Assembly: GCA_024699595.1 (NCBI GenBank)
Contig: JAILPG010000150.1
Coordinates: 1 to 31,532 of the forward strand
Direction: 5' to 3'
DNA: 31,532 bases
Source: Lachnospiraceae bacterium
Lineage (GTDB): Bacteria; Bacillota_A; Clostridia; Lachnospirales; Lachnospiraceae
Position numbers and translations under genes: made by a program. This document shows, piece after piece, positions 1 to 8,012 of the stretch (its first letter is position 1; the number at the start of each line of letters is the position of its first letter). The notes beneath the pieces are model-generated. The model saw nothing but the letters and a program-made list of their open reading frames with translations, was not told the origin of the DNA and searched no databases.

Positions 1-238
1 GTACGAGAGGACCGGGATGGACGGACCGCTGGTGTATCTGTTAGGAACCAATCCTATAGCAGAGTAGCCAAGTCCGGAAGGGATAAACGCTGAAGGCATC
101 TAAGCGTGAAGCCCCCCTTAAGATGAGATATCCAAGGTTTACCATAAGACCCCTTGAAGACTACAAGGTAGATAGGGTTAAGGTGTAAGTGCAGTAATGT
201 ATTAAGCTGATAACTACTAATCGGTCGAAAGCTTTACC
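1..238 (+). rRNA. 23S ribosomal RNA, 3' end (partial)
   Basis: This is the last part of domain VI of the large-subunit rRNA. The window opens inside the conserved sarcin-ricin loop region (GTACGAGAGGACC), and later blocks such as GCATCTAAGCGTGAAGC, GATGAGAT and CTAATCGGTCGAAAGC match the usual 3' end of bacterial 23S genes. The exact 3' end is set at about 238, where the terminal helix sequence AAGCTTTACC stops; it could shift by a few bases. The 5' part lies outside the window. No 5S gene follows before the terminator. Confidence 0.96.
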
Positions 239-317
239 AAAATAAAGCGAGCGTAAGCGAATCAAATACGCAAGATGTTTAAATCATTTCAGGTTCGGTT
301 TTGAGGGTACATACTTA

Positions 318-363
318 TAAAAAAATACCCGACAGGAAGATGTTCCTGTCGGGTATTTTTTTA
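318..363. terminator. Bidirectional intrinsic terminator
   Basis: A perfect inverted repeat has GC-rich core arms ACCCGACAGGAA and TTCCTGTCGGGT around the tetraloop GATG, flanked by an A-run on the left and a T-run on the right. It therefore reads as a terminator on both strands: for the rRNA operon on the plus strand, and for the diguanylate cyclase gene whose stop codon lies five bases away on the minus strand. Confidence 0.95.
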
Positions 364-367
364 CTGC

Positions 368-1519
368 TTAATTGTTGTGGCTTCTTTGCTTATCGATATA
401 GAGTTTTTCATCAGCCCGGATCATGCACTTGTGCATGGAATCGTTCTTGTCTTTGAGTTTATCATAACCAAGGCTTATATCAAGAGTATATGGCAGATGA
501 AGCCCCTCCTGTTTTTCCCTGAGCACTCTTCGGATAGTATCGGTTATCTGTTCAGGGCTCTCATCTTCTTCGATATCTCTGATAATGATAATAAACTCAT
601 CACCGCCGTATCTTCCAAGAAATGCCGATGATCTTATGACCTCGCAGGTCTGTCTTAACGCATCGGAGACAATGACCAGCGCACGATCACCTTCTGCGTG
701 GCCGTATGTGTCGTTTATCTTTTTGAACTTGTCAATATCGAACATCATGATGAGGATATTTGTATCCTCATTGTAGCGGCACTGATCCATGTATCTGTTG
801 ATCTGTCTGCGGTTATTGAGACGGGTCAGATCATCCACTGAAATCATGGCCTGCATATTCTGGATATAGAACCACATCCACATGATGGTACATCCGAAAC
901 AGAATGTGGGTGCATTAAGAGCGAATACCTGAACCATCCCAAATGCCATTACACTAAGGGGGACACTACCAAGCAGAAAGTACTGCACTTTGACTTCTTT
1001 TAGCTCTGTTTTTCTGGCGTTGATAATGGAAAGGATAAAACCGGCCAACATGAAAAGAGATGGTACGAAGATCATCATTGGAAAATACAGATTGTTAAGC
1101 TCCAAATTTTCATTGATCCAGAATATCGGGTCTGATATATAGGCGATCACAAATGCAAGAATGGAGATCGGTATGGGCATAAAGCACAGATGTCTCTTTT
1201 TGATGCTTTTTATGAAAGTCATCTTTTCTGAAACGATTATAAACATGAACATCCCGTATCCCATCAGGTTTAACAGGATATAATTTGTAAAATTAAATAA
1301 TACAACAAAAAAGCGGATCTGCTTAAAAAGCCCGCTCAGCATTGCTGCCCAGCAAGCATCGGAAATAAAATATAGGATAAATGAAATGACAGAACGCCTG
1401 AACCAAAGCTGTTTTTCCTGAAGTGTACCGTGCAGTCTGTCACTGACCAGTATCATTGTCAGGAGTATGACGCATATAAAACTGGCTTCGGTGTAGAATA
1501 CAAAATAATCGAATCCCAT
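368..1519 (-). CDS. Membrane-anchored diguanylate cyclase (GGDEF domain)
   Basis: This 383-residue protein has a hydrophobic N-terminal half (about residues 8-220) with six or seven likely transmembrane helices, then a GGDEF domain (about 225-375). The domain has the entry motif DDLTRLNNRR, the metal-binding block FDIDKFKKINDTYGH and an intact RYGGDEF active site (GGDEF at 305-309), so it should make cyclic di-GMP from two GTP. The inhibitory I-site RxxD, expected five residues before GGDEF, reads RSSA, so product inhibition is probably lost. The membrane half has no family I can name and is presumably the sensor. The ATG is preceded by AAGGAG at a seven-base spacing. The gene is divergent from the chemoreceptor gene and ends at a shared terminator with the rRNA operon. 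Confidence 0.93.
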   Translation of the reverse strand: MGFDYFVFYTEASFICVILLTMILVSDRLHGTLQEKQLWFRRSVISFILYFISDACWAAMLSGLFKQIRFFVVLFNFTNYILLNLMGYGMFMFIIVSEKMTFIKSIKKRHLCFMPIPISILAFVIAYISDPIFWINENLELNNLYFPMMIFVPSLFMLAGFILSIINARKTELKEVKVQYFLLGSVPLSVMAFGMVQVFALNAPTFCFGCTIMWMWFYIQNMQAMISVDDLTRLNNRRQINRYMDQCRYNEDTNILIMMFDIDKFKKINDTYGHAEGDRALVIVSDALRQTCEVIRSSAFLGRYGGDEFIIIIRDIEEDESPEQITDTIRRVLREKQEGLHLPYTLDISLGYDKLKDKNDSMHKCMIRADEKLYIDKQRSHNN

Positions 1520-1549
1520 GGTTTGTGCTCCTTAGATCACCATAAGTAT

Positions 1550-1578
1550 ATTATCTATCAAAACAGTGTTCGGCACAA
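1550..1578 (-). promoter_or_regulatory. Possible promoter of the diguanylate cyclase gene
   Basis: Read on the minus strand, TTGTGC (1578-1573) and GATAAT (1555-1550) are separated by 17 bases, about 30 bases upstream of the cyclase start codon. The -35 hexamer is a poor match, so this is tentative. Confidence 0.4.
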
Positions 1579-1641
1579 GATATATCAACTGCATGTTTTT
1601 AGTCTGATTTCACAATTTTTTTCGCTTTTTTGGCGCCGTTC

Positions 1642-1670
1642 TTGTTTTTTATGCACAAAAAAGCTATAAT
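1642..1670 (+). promoter_or_regulatory. Sigma-A-type promoter of the chemoreceptor gene
   Basis: TTGTTT (1642-1647) and a perfect TATAAT (1665-1670) are separated by 17 bases. The predicted transcript starts near 1677 and gives a leader of about 34 bases before the chemoreceptor start codon. Confidence 0.65.
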
Positions 1671-1710
1671 ATTTCATCATGTTATATTACTTCAAGGAGG
1701 GAAGGTAAAT

Positions 1711-3807
1711 ATGGCAGCAATAATAAAGGATAATAAATCTCCGAAAGGTGAAAACGGAGGAAGGAAGGCGGCAAAAGGCGGGCTCAACATGCGCATGACC
1801 CTTATCCTGTTTGCGCTCATTCCTTTGCTGGTTTCTGCGATCACGGTAGGAATAGTATCCATTGAGGAAAGCAAAAAGGAGATAAAATCCTATACACACG
1901 ATTCTCTTGTTCAGGTTGTTGAAGACGTCGGTAATTCCTTTGATACGATCGTGATCAAGAATAAAGAGATACTTAAGGCTTATACTTCGGCAGGCATTAT
2001 GAAAGAGGCTTTAAAAAATCCTGATGATGCAGAAATACAGGCCGAGGCTCAGCAGTATACACTTGATTATTTTGCCAGTCTGGAGGGCTGGGAAGGTCTG
2101 TATCTGGCTGACTGGAATACAAAAGTCATGACTCATCCAACAAATCCCGGCATTATTGGCGTGGTTCTGAGAGAGGGAGACAGACTCAAGTCTCTTCAGG
2201 ATTCCATGCTTGCTGCTGAGGATGGTGTATATAACACGGGTATTATGGCGAGCCCCGCTACCGGACAGATAATCATGTCTTTATATACTCCCATAATGGA
2301 TGAAGGGCAGCCTATCGGGTTTGCCGGCTGTGGTTTCTATGTGCAGGATATAGCTTCGAAGATCTCTGATGTATCTGATTTGAATCTGAAAAGTGCATAC
2401 ATCTATTTCGTGGATTCTGAAGGCACAATGCTTCATCATCCGGATGAATCCAAGATTGGTAATCCTGTAGAAAATGCTGCAGTTAAGGGACTTGTAGCTG
2501 ATCTTGCGGCAGGTAAAGTGCCGGAGCCTGATATTATCGAGTATCAGTACAAAGGCGTTACCAAATATGCCGGATATTATATAGGTGAGGGAGCGCACTA
2601 TATTGCTGTTTTAACCGCTGATGAATCTGATGTGATGTCGGGCATAACTGAGATAAGGAAATATACGGTCATCATCTGTGGTGTCTGCATACTTGTATTT
2701 ATCATCCTCGCGCTGCTTATTGAGCGTCTGATCTCGGGTCCGCTTATCGGAATAACAAAAGCTCTTGATCAGTTGAGTACAGGTGATGTAACGGTAACCT
2801 GTGATGCCAAATCTCACATTAAGGAGACAGTCAGCATTATTGGCTCTTTCCGTGAACTGAGGGAGGCTCTTTCGAGATCGATGACATCCGTTAAACGTGC
2901 AGCCGGTGAGCTGAATCAGTCTATAATAAGTGTTGACGGAATGACGGGTGACAATGTGGAGTCGATCTCCCAGATAAATACAGCTATCAATGAAGTGGCC
3001 GAGACGTCACAGAGCGTTGCACAGAATGCCCAGATCATGGCTGAGAAGGCAGTAGATCTCGGGGAAAGCATCGATCATCTCAACGATAACGTTCAGAATC
3101 TTCATGAAGCATCACAAACCATCAAGGATGCTAATAATGAAGCTACAGACTGCATGAAATCGGTATATGACGGTGCTAATGAGTCAGTTGCGGCGATGAA
3201 AGAGATCACTGATAAGATCAATAATACCAACTCGGCTATCGAAGATATCGGCTCAGCAATAACGGCAATCGAAACCATAGCTTCACAGACGAATCTCCTG
3301 TCACTTAATGCTTCTATCGAAGCGGCACGTGCCGGAGAGGCAGGCCGCGGATTCGCGGTTGTTGCCGATGAGATCAGAAGTCTTGCTGATTCTTCGGCTG
3401 AGTCAGCTAAGGAGATAAGACGGATCATAGAGAATGTCATTACTCTGTCGAGCGGAACAGTGGATATTTCAAACCGCGTATATGAGGTTATCACCAAGGA
3501 ACAGTCGGATATTGAACAGGCACAGGATAAATTCAATATTCTGTCCGAGTCGGTGGAAGCATCAATAAGCGAGATCGAAACTGTTCGTCAGATGACCGAG
3601 AAGCTTGACAGTATCAGAGTTGAGCTTTCTAACGCTACTACGGAACTGGGAGCTATTTCTGAAGAACTCGGTGCATCGGCGGAAGAGGTGGCAGCTTCCT
3701 GCCAGACAGTAACTGATGCATGTACGGATACTCAGAATTCTACCGGCGAGATGCGTTCTATCAATGAGGATATGAGTGAAGCCATTTCATTCTTCAAGCT
3801 TTCGTAG
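1711..3807 (+). CDS. Methyl-accepting chemotaxis protein with extracellular Cache-type sensor
   Basis: This 698-residue chemoreceptor relays ligand binding outside the cell to the CheA/CheW complex. It has a short basic cytoplasmic N-terminus, a first membrane helix (about 29-50), an extracellular domain of about 265 residues with the look of a double-Cache sensor, a second helix (about 318-338), a HAMP linker, and a long coiled-coil signalling domain. The hairpin tip is canonical: [18 protein letters not shown] followed by [12 protein letters not shown] near residues 525-555. The C-terminus has no CheR-docking pentapeptide. An upstream in-frame ATG at 1630 is unlikely: the ATG at 1711 follows AAGGAGG, and the 1630 codon lies upstream of the predicted promoter -10. 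The ligand cannot be told from sequence. cheV follows 94 bases downstream with its own promoter. Confidence 0.95.
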   Translation: MAAIIKDNKSPKGENGGRKAAKGGLNMRMTLILFALIPLLVSAITVGIVSIEESKKEIKSYTHDSLVQVVEDVGNSFDTIVIKNKEILKAYTSAGIMKEALKNPDDAEIQAEAQQYTLDYFASLEGWEGLYLADWNTKVMTHPTNPGIIGVVLREGDRLKSLQDSMLAAEDGVYNTGIMASPATGQIIMSLYTPIMDEGQPIGFAGCGFYVQDIASKISDVSDLNLKSAYIYFVDSEGTMLHHPDESKIGNPVENAAVKGLVADLAAGKVPEPDIIEYQYKGVTKYAGYYIGEGAHYIAVLTADESDVMSGITEIRKYTVIICGVCILVFIILALLIERLISGPLIGITKALDQLSTGDVTVTCDAKSHIKETVSIIGSFRELREALSRSMTSVKRAAGELNQSIISVDGMTGDNVESISQINTAINEVAETSQSVAQNAQIMAEKAVDLGESIDHLNDNVQNLHEASQTIKDANNEATDCMKSVYDGANESVAAMKEITDKINNTNSAIEDIGSAITAIETIASQTNLLSLNASIEAARAGEAGRGFAVVADEIRSLADSSAESAKEIRRIIENVITLSSGTVDISNRVYEVITKEQSDIEQAQDKFNILSESVEASISEIETVRQMTEKLDSIRVELSNATTELGAISEELGASAEEVAASCQTVTDACTDTQNSTGEMRSINEDMSEAISFFKLS

Positions 3808-3858
3808 AGCAGTGATTTATTCCGAAAAAGAAAATTTGTATATTTTTTAAAACAGGTA

Positions 3859-3867
3859 TGCTATAAT
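3859..3867 (+). promoter_or_regulatory. Extended -10 promoter element of cheV
   Basis: TGCTATAAT is a perfect extended -10 (TGnTATAAT). The -35 region is poor: a TTGTAT at 3836-3841 is 20 bases upstream, which fits an extended -10 promoter. Transcription would start near 3874, giving a short leader with GAGGTGAAGG just before the start codon. Confidence 0.6.
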
Positions 3868-3901
3868 ACGATAAGATTAATATTTCTGATGAGGTGAAGG
3901 T

Positions 3902-4798
3902 ATGGACACAAAGATTTTATTGGAAAACGGAACTAACGAGCTTGAAATACTCGAATTCACCATAGGGGACAACTCATATGGTATTAATGTGGCCAAGATT
4001 CGTGAGATAATTCCTTATCAGCCGGTTACGCCGGTGCCAAATTCACATCCGAGTATTGAAGGCATTTTTATGCCGCGTGAGACAATGATCACAGCGATCA
4101 GTTTGAAGAATGCTCTTCAGCTTGGTGAATCTGAACCGGGCGGACTGTTTATTATCACAAATTTCAATAAACTGGATGTAGCATTCCATGTAGACAGGGT
4201 TATCGGAATCAACAGATTCTCCTGGAAGGATATTATTAAACCGGATTCGACGATCAATAATGATGAAGACGGTATCTCAACAGGAATCATTAAGCTCAAG
4301 GACAGGCTGGTTATCATTCTTGACTTTGAGAAGATCGTAACCGATATAAGTCCTGAGACAGGCCTTAAGGTTTCGGATGTTAGCTCATATTCCGGCAGAG
4401 AGAGAAGCGATGCTTCAATTCTTATTGCAGAGGATTCACACCTTCTTAACAAGCTCATATCTGATGCTCTTAGTACTGCAGGTTATGTCAAGTTAAAGAG
4501 GACTGAGGATGGTCTTGAGGCATGGAACTTCATCAATAAATGTCTTGCAGAGGGAACACTTGATGAATGCGTGGATCTTGTAATCACGGATATCGAGATG
4601 CCTCAGATGGATGGTCACAGACTCACAAAGCTTATCAAGAGCGATGACAGATTAAAGCATATACCGGTCGTTATTTTCTCTTCGCTGGTTAATGAGGAGA
4701 TGAGGCTTAAAGGAGAGGCTCTCGGAGCAAATGCTCAGTTGTCCAAGCCTGAGATCGGAAGACTTGTTGAGGAGATTGACAAGCTTTTGCTTGATTGA
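3902..4798 (+). CDS. cheV: CheV-type chemotaxis coupling protein (CheW domain plus receiver domain)
   Basis: This 298-residue protein links chemoreceptors to CheA and is tuned by phosphorylation. The N-terminal CheW-like domain (about 10-150) contains the conserved INVAKIREI and VIGINRFSWKDI segments. The C-terminal receiver domain (about 170-297) has the full set of phosphotransfer residues: acidic pair E177-D178, phospho-acceptor D230 in VITDIEMPQMDG, S260/S261, and K282 in the SKPE motif. Domain order and length match Bacillus CheV. The start ATG is preceded by GAGGTGAAGG. Placement next to a chemoreceptor suggests it serves that receptor's array. A terminator follows 35 bases after the stop. 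Confidence 0.95.
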   Translation: MDTKILLENGTNELEILEFTIGDNSYGINVAKIREIIPYQPVTPVPNSHPSIEGIFMPRETMITAISLKNALQLGESEPGGLFIITNFNKLDVAFHVDRVIGINRFSWKDIIKPDSTINNDEDGISTGIIKLKDRLVIILDFEKIVTDISPETGLKVSDVSSYSGRERSDASILIAEDSHLLNKLISDALSTAGYVKLKRTEDGLEAWNFINKCLAEGTLDECVDLVITDIEMPQMDGHRLTKLIKSDDRLKHIPVVIFSSLVNEEMRLKGEALGANAQLSKPEIGRLVEEIDKLLLD

Positions 4799-4832
4799 TC
4801 ATTCCTGATAGATAATGATATGATAATAAACC

Positions 4833-4862
4833 AGGGTCGGTTCATTATGAGCCGACCTTTTC
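4833..4862 (+). terminator. Intrinsic terminator after cheV
   Basis: The arms GGTCGGTTCA and TGAGCCGACC form a ten-pair stem with one G-T pair and a three-base loop, followed by TTTT. It ends the cheV transcript and separates it from the promoter of the next operon. Confidence 0.85.
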
Positions 4863-4865
4863 ATA

Positions 4866-4894
4866 TTGTTGGCTGTACAATAATATGCTACAAT
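4866..4894 (+). promoter_or_regulatory. Promoter of the repeat-protein/hisHF/ung/lysA operon
   Basis: TTGTTG (4866-4871) and TACAAT (4889-4894) are 17 bases apart, and an extended TGC precedes the -10. The leader of about 105 bases includes a small hairpin right at its start (arms GCTGA 4912-4916 and TCAGC 4922-4926). I found no recognisable riboswitch in it. Confidence 0.6.
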
Positions 4895-5004
4895 TATTAG
4901 TTAGTGAAAGAGCTGATTTAATCAGCGTTTTACTGGTTGAGAAATTATTTCGCATGATAATAAGGGGATTACGCTTCGGTTGGAGCGAGGCTGGAGGATG
5001 ATTA

Positions 5005-7398
5005 ATGCATAATTCGGAGGATTATTTAGACGCGCTGCTTAAGAGCGTCATGGAACCGTCACCGGAGAAAGATGCAGATAATATACCTGCTGATATATCA
5101 TATGAGACAGACATGCCGACAGGGGACATGCCTGTTACAGATATGCCTGTTATCGACATACCAACAGAGGATATTCCTGTTGCCGATATGCCAATCATGG
5201 ATGAGCCCATTGGAGATATGCCAATCGGCGATATGCCCATGGGAGATGAGCCTATCCCGGATATGTCTGCAATGGATATGCCGATATCAGATGAGATTCC
5301 CACAGACATTCCTATAGAAGATATGCCCGCCATGGACATGCCAATCATGGATGAACCCATTGGAGATATGCCTATTGGGGACATGCCTATTGGAGATATG
5401 CCAATCGGCGACATGCCAATTGGGGATATACCTATATCAGATGAGATTCCAGCAGACATTCCCGTAGAAGATATGTCCGCAATGGACATGCCTATAGATG
5501 ATACTCCGGCAGACATTCCTATAGAAGATATGCCTGCCATGGATATGCCGATCATGGATGAGCCCATAGGTGATATGCCAATATCAGATGAGACCCCTGC
5601 AGACATGCCCGCTGAGGACGCAGTACAGCCGGATGTGCCTGATGACGGTGCAGCCGGAGACATGATGAGCGACAGTGATCTGGAGGCTCTGCTTAATTCG
5701 ATAGATGACATGGGAGATCCGAGCATGAGTGATGTTGCGGCTATCCCTGCTTCGTTTATCACTCCTGACGGCTCAGCCCCTCAGGAGGAGACAGATACTC
5801 CACAAACGCCTGATGCGGCGGAAGCTTCGGATGTATCCTCTTCGGATCCCGGGCAGGATCTTTCGGATATTCAGGCTATGTCTGATGAATCGGATATTCC
5901 GGAGATGCCTGAGATGCCGGATATGCCGGATATGCCCGATCTCTCCGGATCAGCATCTCCCGCTGATTTTGATCAGGGATCAAAGGTTGATATTTCAGAT
6001 GATGCTATGGGGCAGGATGATATAGAGAGGCTTCTTGCTGAGGCTTCAGCATCGGCAGATGATGGGATGCCGGATCTTTCGGGCAGCGATCTTAACGATA
6101 TCCTTTCGGGGATAGATGATATGGACGCGGCCGAGATAGGGGATCTGCTTAACAAAGATGATAATAATGAGGCTGTGGATACATCCCTCGGACAGGAAGA
6201 TGATAATTATGATCCTGTTGCAGCCATTATGGGAGGCACAGATGAACCTGCCGCTCCCGGAGTGCTATATACCGAGGAAGAGCTTGCAGCCATGGATCCG
6301 GTCGAAAAAAAGCGTGCCCTGAAGGAACAGAAGAAGGCCGCAAAGGCTGCCAAAAAAGAACAGAAGCGGCTTGAAAAGGAAGCAAAGAAGAAAAAAGGGA
6401 AAAAAGAACCTGCAGATGATCTCTCTGATGAAGAGGCAGCTCTTTTAGCTGAGGCAGCAGGAATTGATGTTGCGGATGTCACGGCGGAGAAGCCTGAGAA
6501 AAAGGGTCTGTTTTCTAAGATAATCAGTGCCATATCCGAGGGCGGCGATGAAGATGAGGATGAGAAATTCGCCGAAGAATCCGCTGTAGATATAGCAGTA
6601 GCCGGTGCATCCGATAACGAAAAGATCCTCGCTGAGCTTGAGGCTACAGAGGGACCGGAAACATCGGGAGAAGAAAAAAAGAAAAAGAAGAAAGAGAAAA
6701 AGCCTAAAAAAGAGAAGCCTAAGAAGGAGAAAAAACCTCCGAAACCTAAGAAGGAAAAGCGTGAGAGCTTTATCAAATCGGGCCCGACCATCAGGATCCC
6801 GAAGAAAAAGGTGCTCCTTACGTTCTTCATGTGTGCGTCTCTTGGAGTGTTAGTAGGTATTACCGCATATATAATCCCGTTCTATCTGGACATGAACAAG
6901 GCTGAAGAATCTTATGACCGGGATGATTATGAGAACACTTTCCTGTCACTTACCGGACACAGACTGTCGTCGGAAGAGCAGGAGCTGTATAACAAGAACC
7001 TGGTACTGTACAGGGTTCAGAGGAAATATCAGTCCTATGAGAATTATATGGCTCTCGGAATGAAGCTTGAGGCACTTAATTCCCTTGTACAGGGAGTGGA
7101 GACCATAGATAATGATTACGAGAAGGCTGAGTCTTACGGTGTCAGGGAAAAATACAATGCTCTGTCACAGAAGATCATAGATGCTCTGGATTCTACCTTT
7201 GGCGTAACTGTTGACATGGCCAGGGAGTGGCTGCAGATAAAGGACTCCGCTGAGTATACAAACGCTCTGAATAATTATGTTCTGAACGTTTCGGGCAATG
7301 TAACCGGAAACGCCGGTCCGGGGTCTGCCGCTATGTCAAGTAATGATGTGATAGCTGCCGAGGAGGCAGAGATAATAAATGCGGGGAATGTTGAATGA
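5005..7398 (+). CDS. Single-pass membrane protein with acidic pentapeptide repeats (function unknown)
   Basis: I do not recognise a named family for this 797-residue protein. In order it has: a short helical motif (SEDYLDALLKSVM, 4-16); an acidic, proline-rich repeat (36-205) of DMPIG-type pentapeptides; an acidic, probably disordered region with further short helical motifs (DLEALL near 225, DDIERLLAEAS near 338, DLNDILSGI near 362, EIGDLLN near 377); two lysine-rich stretches (434-468 and 557-586); one membrane helix (about 602-625); and a C-terminal helical domain with a faint TPR look. With the basic stretch before the helix, the long N-terminal part should be cytoplasmic and the last 170 residues outside. 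The start is fixed by GGAGG seven bases upstream. The gene overlaps hisH by four bases (ATGA). The short helical motifs resemble the FliM/FliY N-terminal CheY/CheC-binding motif (consensus near SQDEIDALL), notable beside cheV, but that is inference only. Confidence 0.85.
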   Translation: MHNSEDYLDALLKSVMEPSPEKDADNIPADISYETDMPTGDMPVTDMPVIDIPTEDIPVADMPIMDEPIGDMPIGDMPMGDEPIPDMSAMDMPISDEIPTDIPIEDMPAMDMPIMDEPIGDMPIGDMPIGDMPIGDMPIGDIPISDEIPADIPVEDMSAMDMPIDDTPADIPIEDMPAMDMPIMDEPIGDMPISDETPADMPAEDAVQPDVPDDGAAGDMMSDSDLEALLNSIDDMGDPSMSDVAAIPASFITPDGSAPQEETDTPQTPDAAEASDVSSSDPGQDLSDIQAMSDESDIPEMPEMPDMPDMPDLSGSASPADFDQGSKVDISDDAMGQDDIERLLAEASASADDGMPDLSGSDLNDILSGIDDMDAAEIGDLLNKDDNNEAVDTSLGQEDDNYDPVAAIMGGTDEPAAPGVLYTEEELAAMDPVEKKRALKEQKKAAKAAKKEQKRLEKEAKKKKGKKEPADDLSDEEAALLAEAAGIDVADVTAEKPEKKGLFSKIISAISEGGDEDEDEKFAEESAVDIAVAGASDNEKILAELEATEGPETSGEEKKKKKKEKKPKKEKPKKEKKPPKPKKEKRESFIKSGPTIRIPKKKVLLTFFMCASLGVLVGITAYIIPFYLDMNKAEESYDRDDYENTFLSLTGHRLSSEEQELYNKNLVLYRVQRKYQSYENYMALGMKLEALNSLVQGVETIDNDYEKAESYGVREKYNALSQKIIDALDSTFGVTVDMAREWLQIKDSAEYTNALNNYVLNVSGNVTGNAGPGSAAMSSNDVIAAEEAEIINAGNVE
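5110..5619 (+). repeat. 15-bp tandem repeat array encoding about 34 acidic pentapeptides
   Basis: The coding array repeats D-x-P-x-x, most often DMPIG, DMPIM and DEPIG, across residues 36-205 of the host protein. Aspartate recurs every fifth residue with a single slip: the unit starting at residue 166 has only four residues (DTPA). A longer period of 50 residues (150 bp) is also visible: DEPIG at 66 and 116, DEIPT/DEIPA at 96 and 146, and DMPAM/DMSAM at 106 and 156. This implies growth by duplication of ten-unit blocks. The array stays in frame throughout. Confidence 0.93.
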
Positions 7399-8000
7399 TC
7401 GCGATCATTGATTATGATGCCGGGAATATAAAAAGCGTGGTAAAAGCTATGGAGTATCTGTCTGCAGATCATGTTTTTACCAGAGATCCGGATATCCTTA
7501 TGAAGGCTGACAAGCTGATACTGCCGGGTGTAGGTGCATTTGGCAGCGCGATGGAAAGACTTGATCAGTACGGTCTGACGGAAGTTATCAGGGATGCTGT
7601 GTCAGAGAATAAGCCTTTCCTTGGCATCTGTCTGGGATTGCAGCTGTTGTTTGAGGACAGTGAAGAGAGCCCGGGCGTTGCCGGAATTGGGATATTAAAG
7701 GGACACATTAAAAAGATCCCTACCGGTGAATACTTAAAGATCCCGCATATGGGGTGGAATTCGCTTGCACTTAAGGGAAACGGAAGGCTGTTTAAAGGGG
7801 TTAATGACGGGACTCACGTTTATTTTGTCCACAGTTACTACCTTGATGCAGATGACAAGGATATTGTCCGTGCAACGACGGATTATAACGTTACCATAGA
7901 TGCTTCAATAGAGCAGGACAATGTTTTCGCCTGCCAGTTTCATCCGGAAAAAAGCTCCTCGGCCGGGCTTAGGATACTGAAGAATTTTATAGATCTGTAA
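7395..8000 (+). CDS. hisH: Imidazole glycerol phosphate synthase, glutaminase subunit HisH
   Basis: HisH hydrolyses glutamine and passes ammonia to HisF in the fifth step of histidine synthesis. The 201-residue class I amidotransferase has the nucleophile C79 in FLGICLGLQLLF, the catalytic H183 and E185 in FHPEKS, and the early block LPGVGAFGSAMERL. Its length is normal. The start ATG overlaps the stop of the upstream membrane-protein gene (ATGA), implying coupled translation. Only hisH and hisF of the pathway are present here. Confidence 0.97.
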   Translation: MIAIIDYDAGNIKSVVKAMEYLSADHVFTRDPDILMKADKLILPGVGAFGSAMERLDQYGLTEVIRDAVSENKPFLGICLGLQLLFEDSEESPGVAGIGILKGHIKKIPTGEYLKIPHMGWNSLALKGNGRLFKGVNDGTHVYFVHSYYLDADDKDIVRATTDYNVTIDASIEQDNVFACQFHPEKSSSAGLRILKNFIDL

Positions 8001-8012
8001 AGGAATCAGATA

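Noticed and set aside
239..317. Possible 5S rRNA after 23S
   Set aside because: The space is too short for a 5S gene of about 117 bases and lacks its conserved core.
1630..1710. Upstream start for the chemoreceptor at 1630
   Set aside because: The codon lies upstream of the predicted promoter -10 and has no ribosome binding site; the ATG at 1711 follows AAGGAGG.
4895..5004. Possible c-di-GMP or other riboswitch in the leader of the repeat-protein gene
   Set aside because: Only small hairpins are visible and no conserved riboswitch core was recognised; there is no clear expression platform.
5110..5619. Short regularly spaced DNA repeats that could suggest a CRISPR array
   Set aside because: The 15-bp units are contiguous, have no spacers, stay in one open frame and encode a regular pentapeptide.
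5022..5762. Long minus-strand open frame (246 residues) opposite the repeat array
   Set aside because: It mirrors the repeat in antisense and has no ribosome binding site or recognisable domain.
6207..6830. Minus-strand open frame of 207 residues rich in Ser and Phe
   Set aside because: The composition is what lysine- and acid-rich codons give when read in reverse; no start signal.
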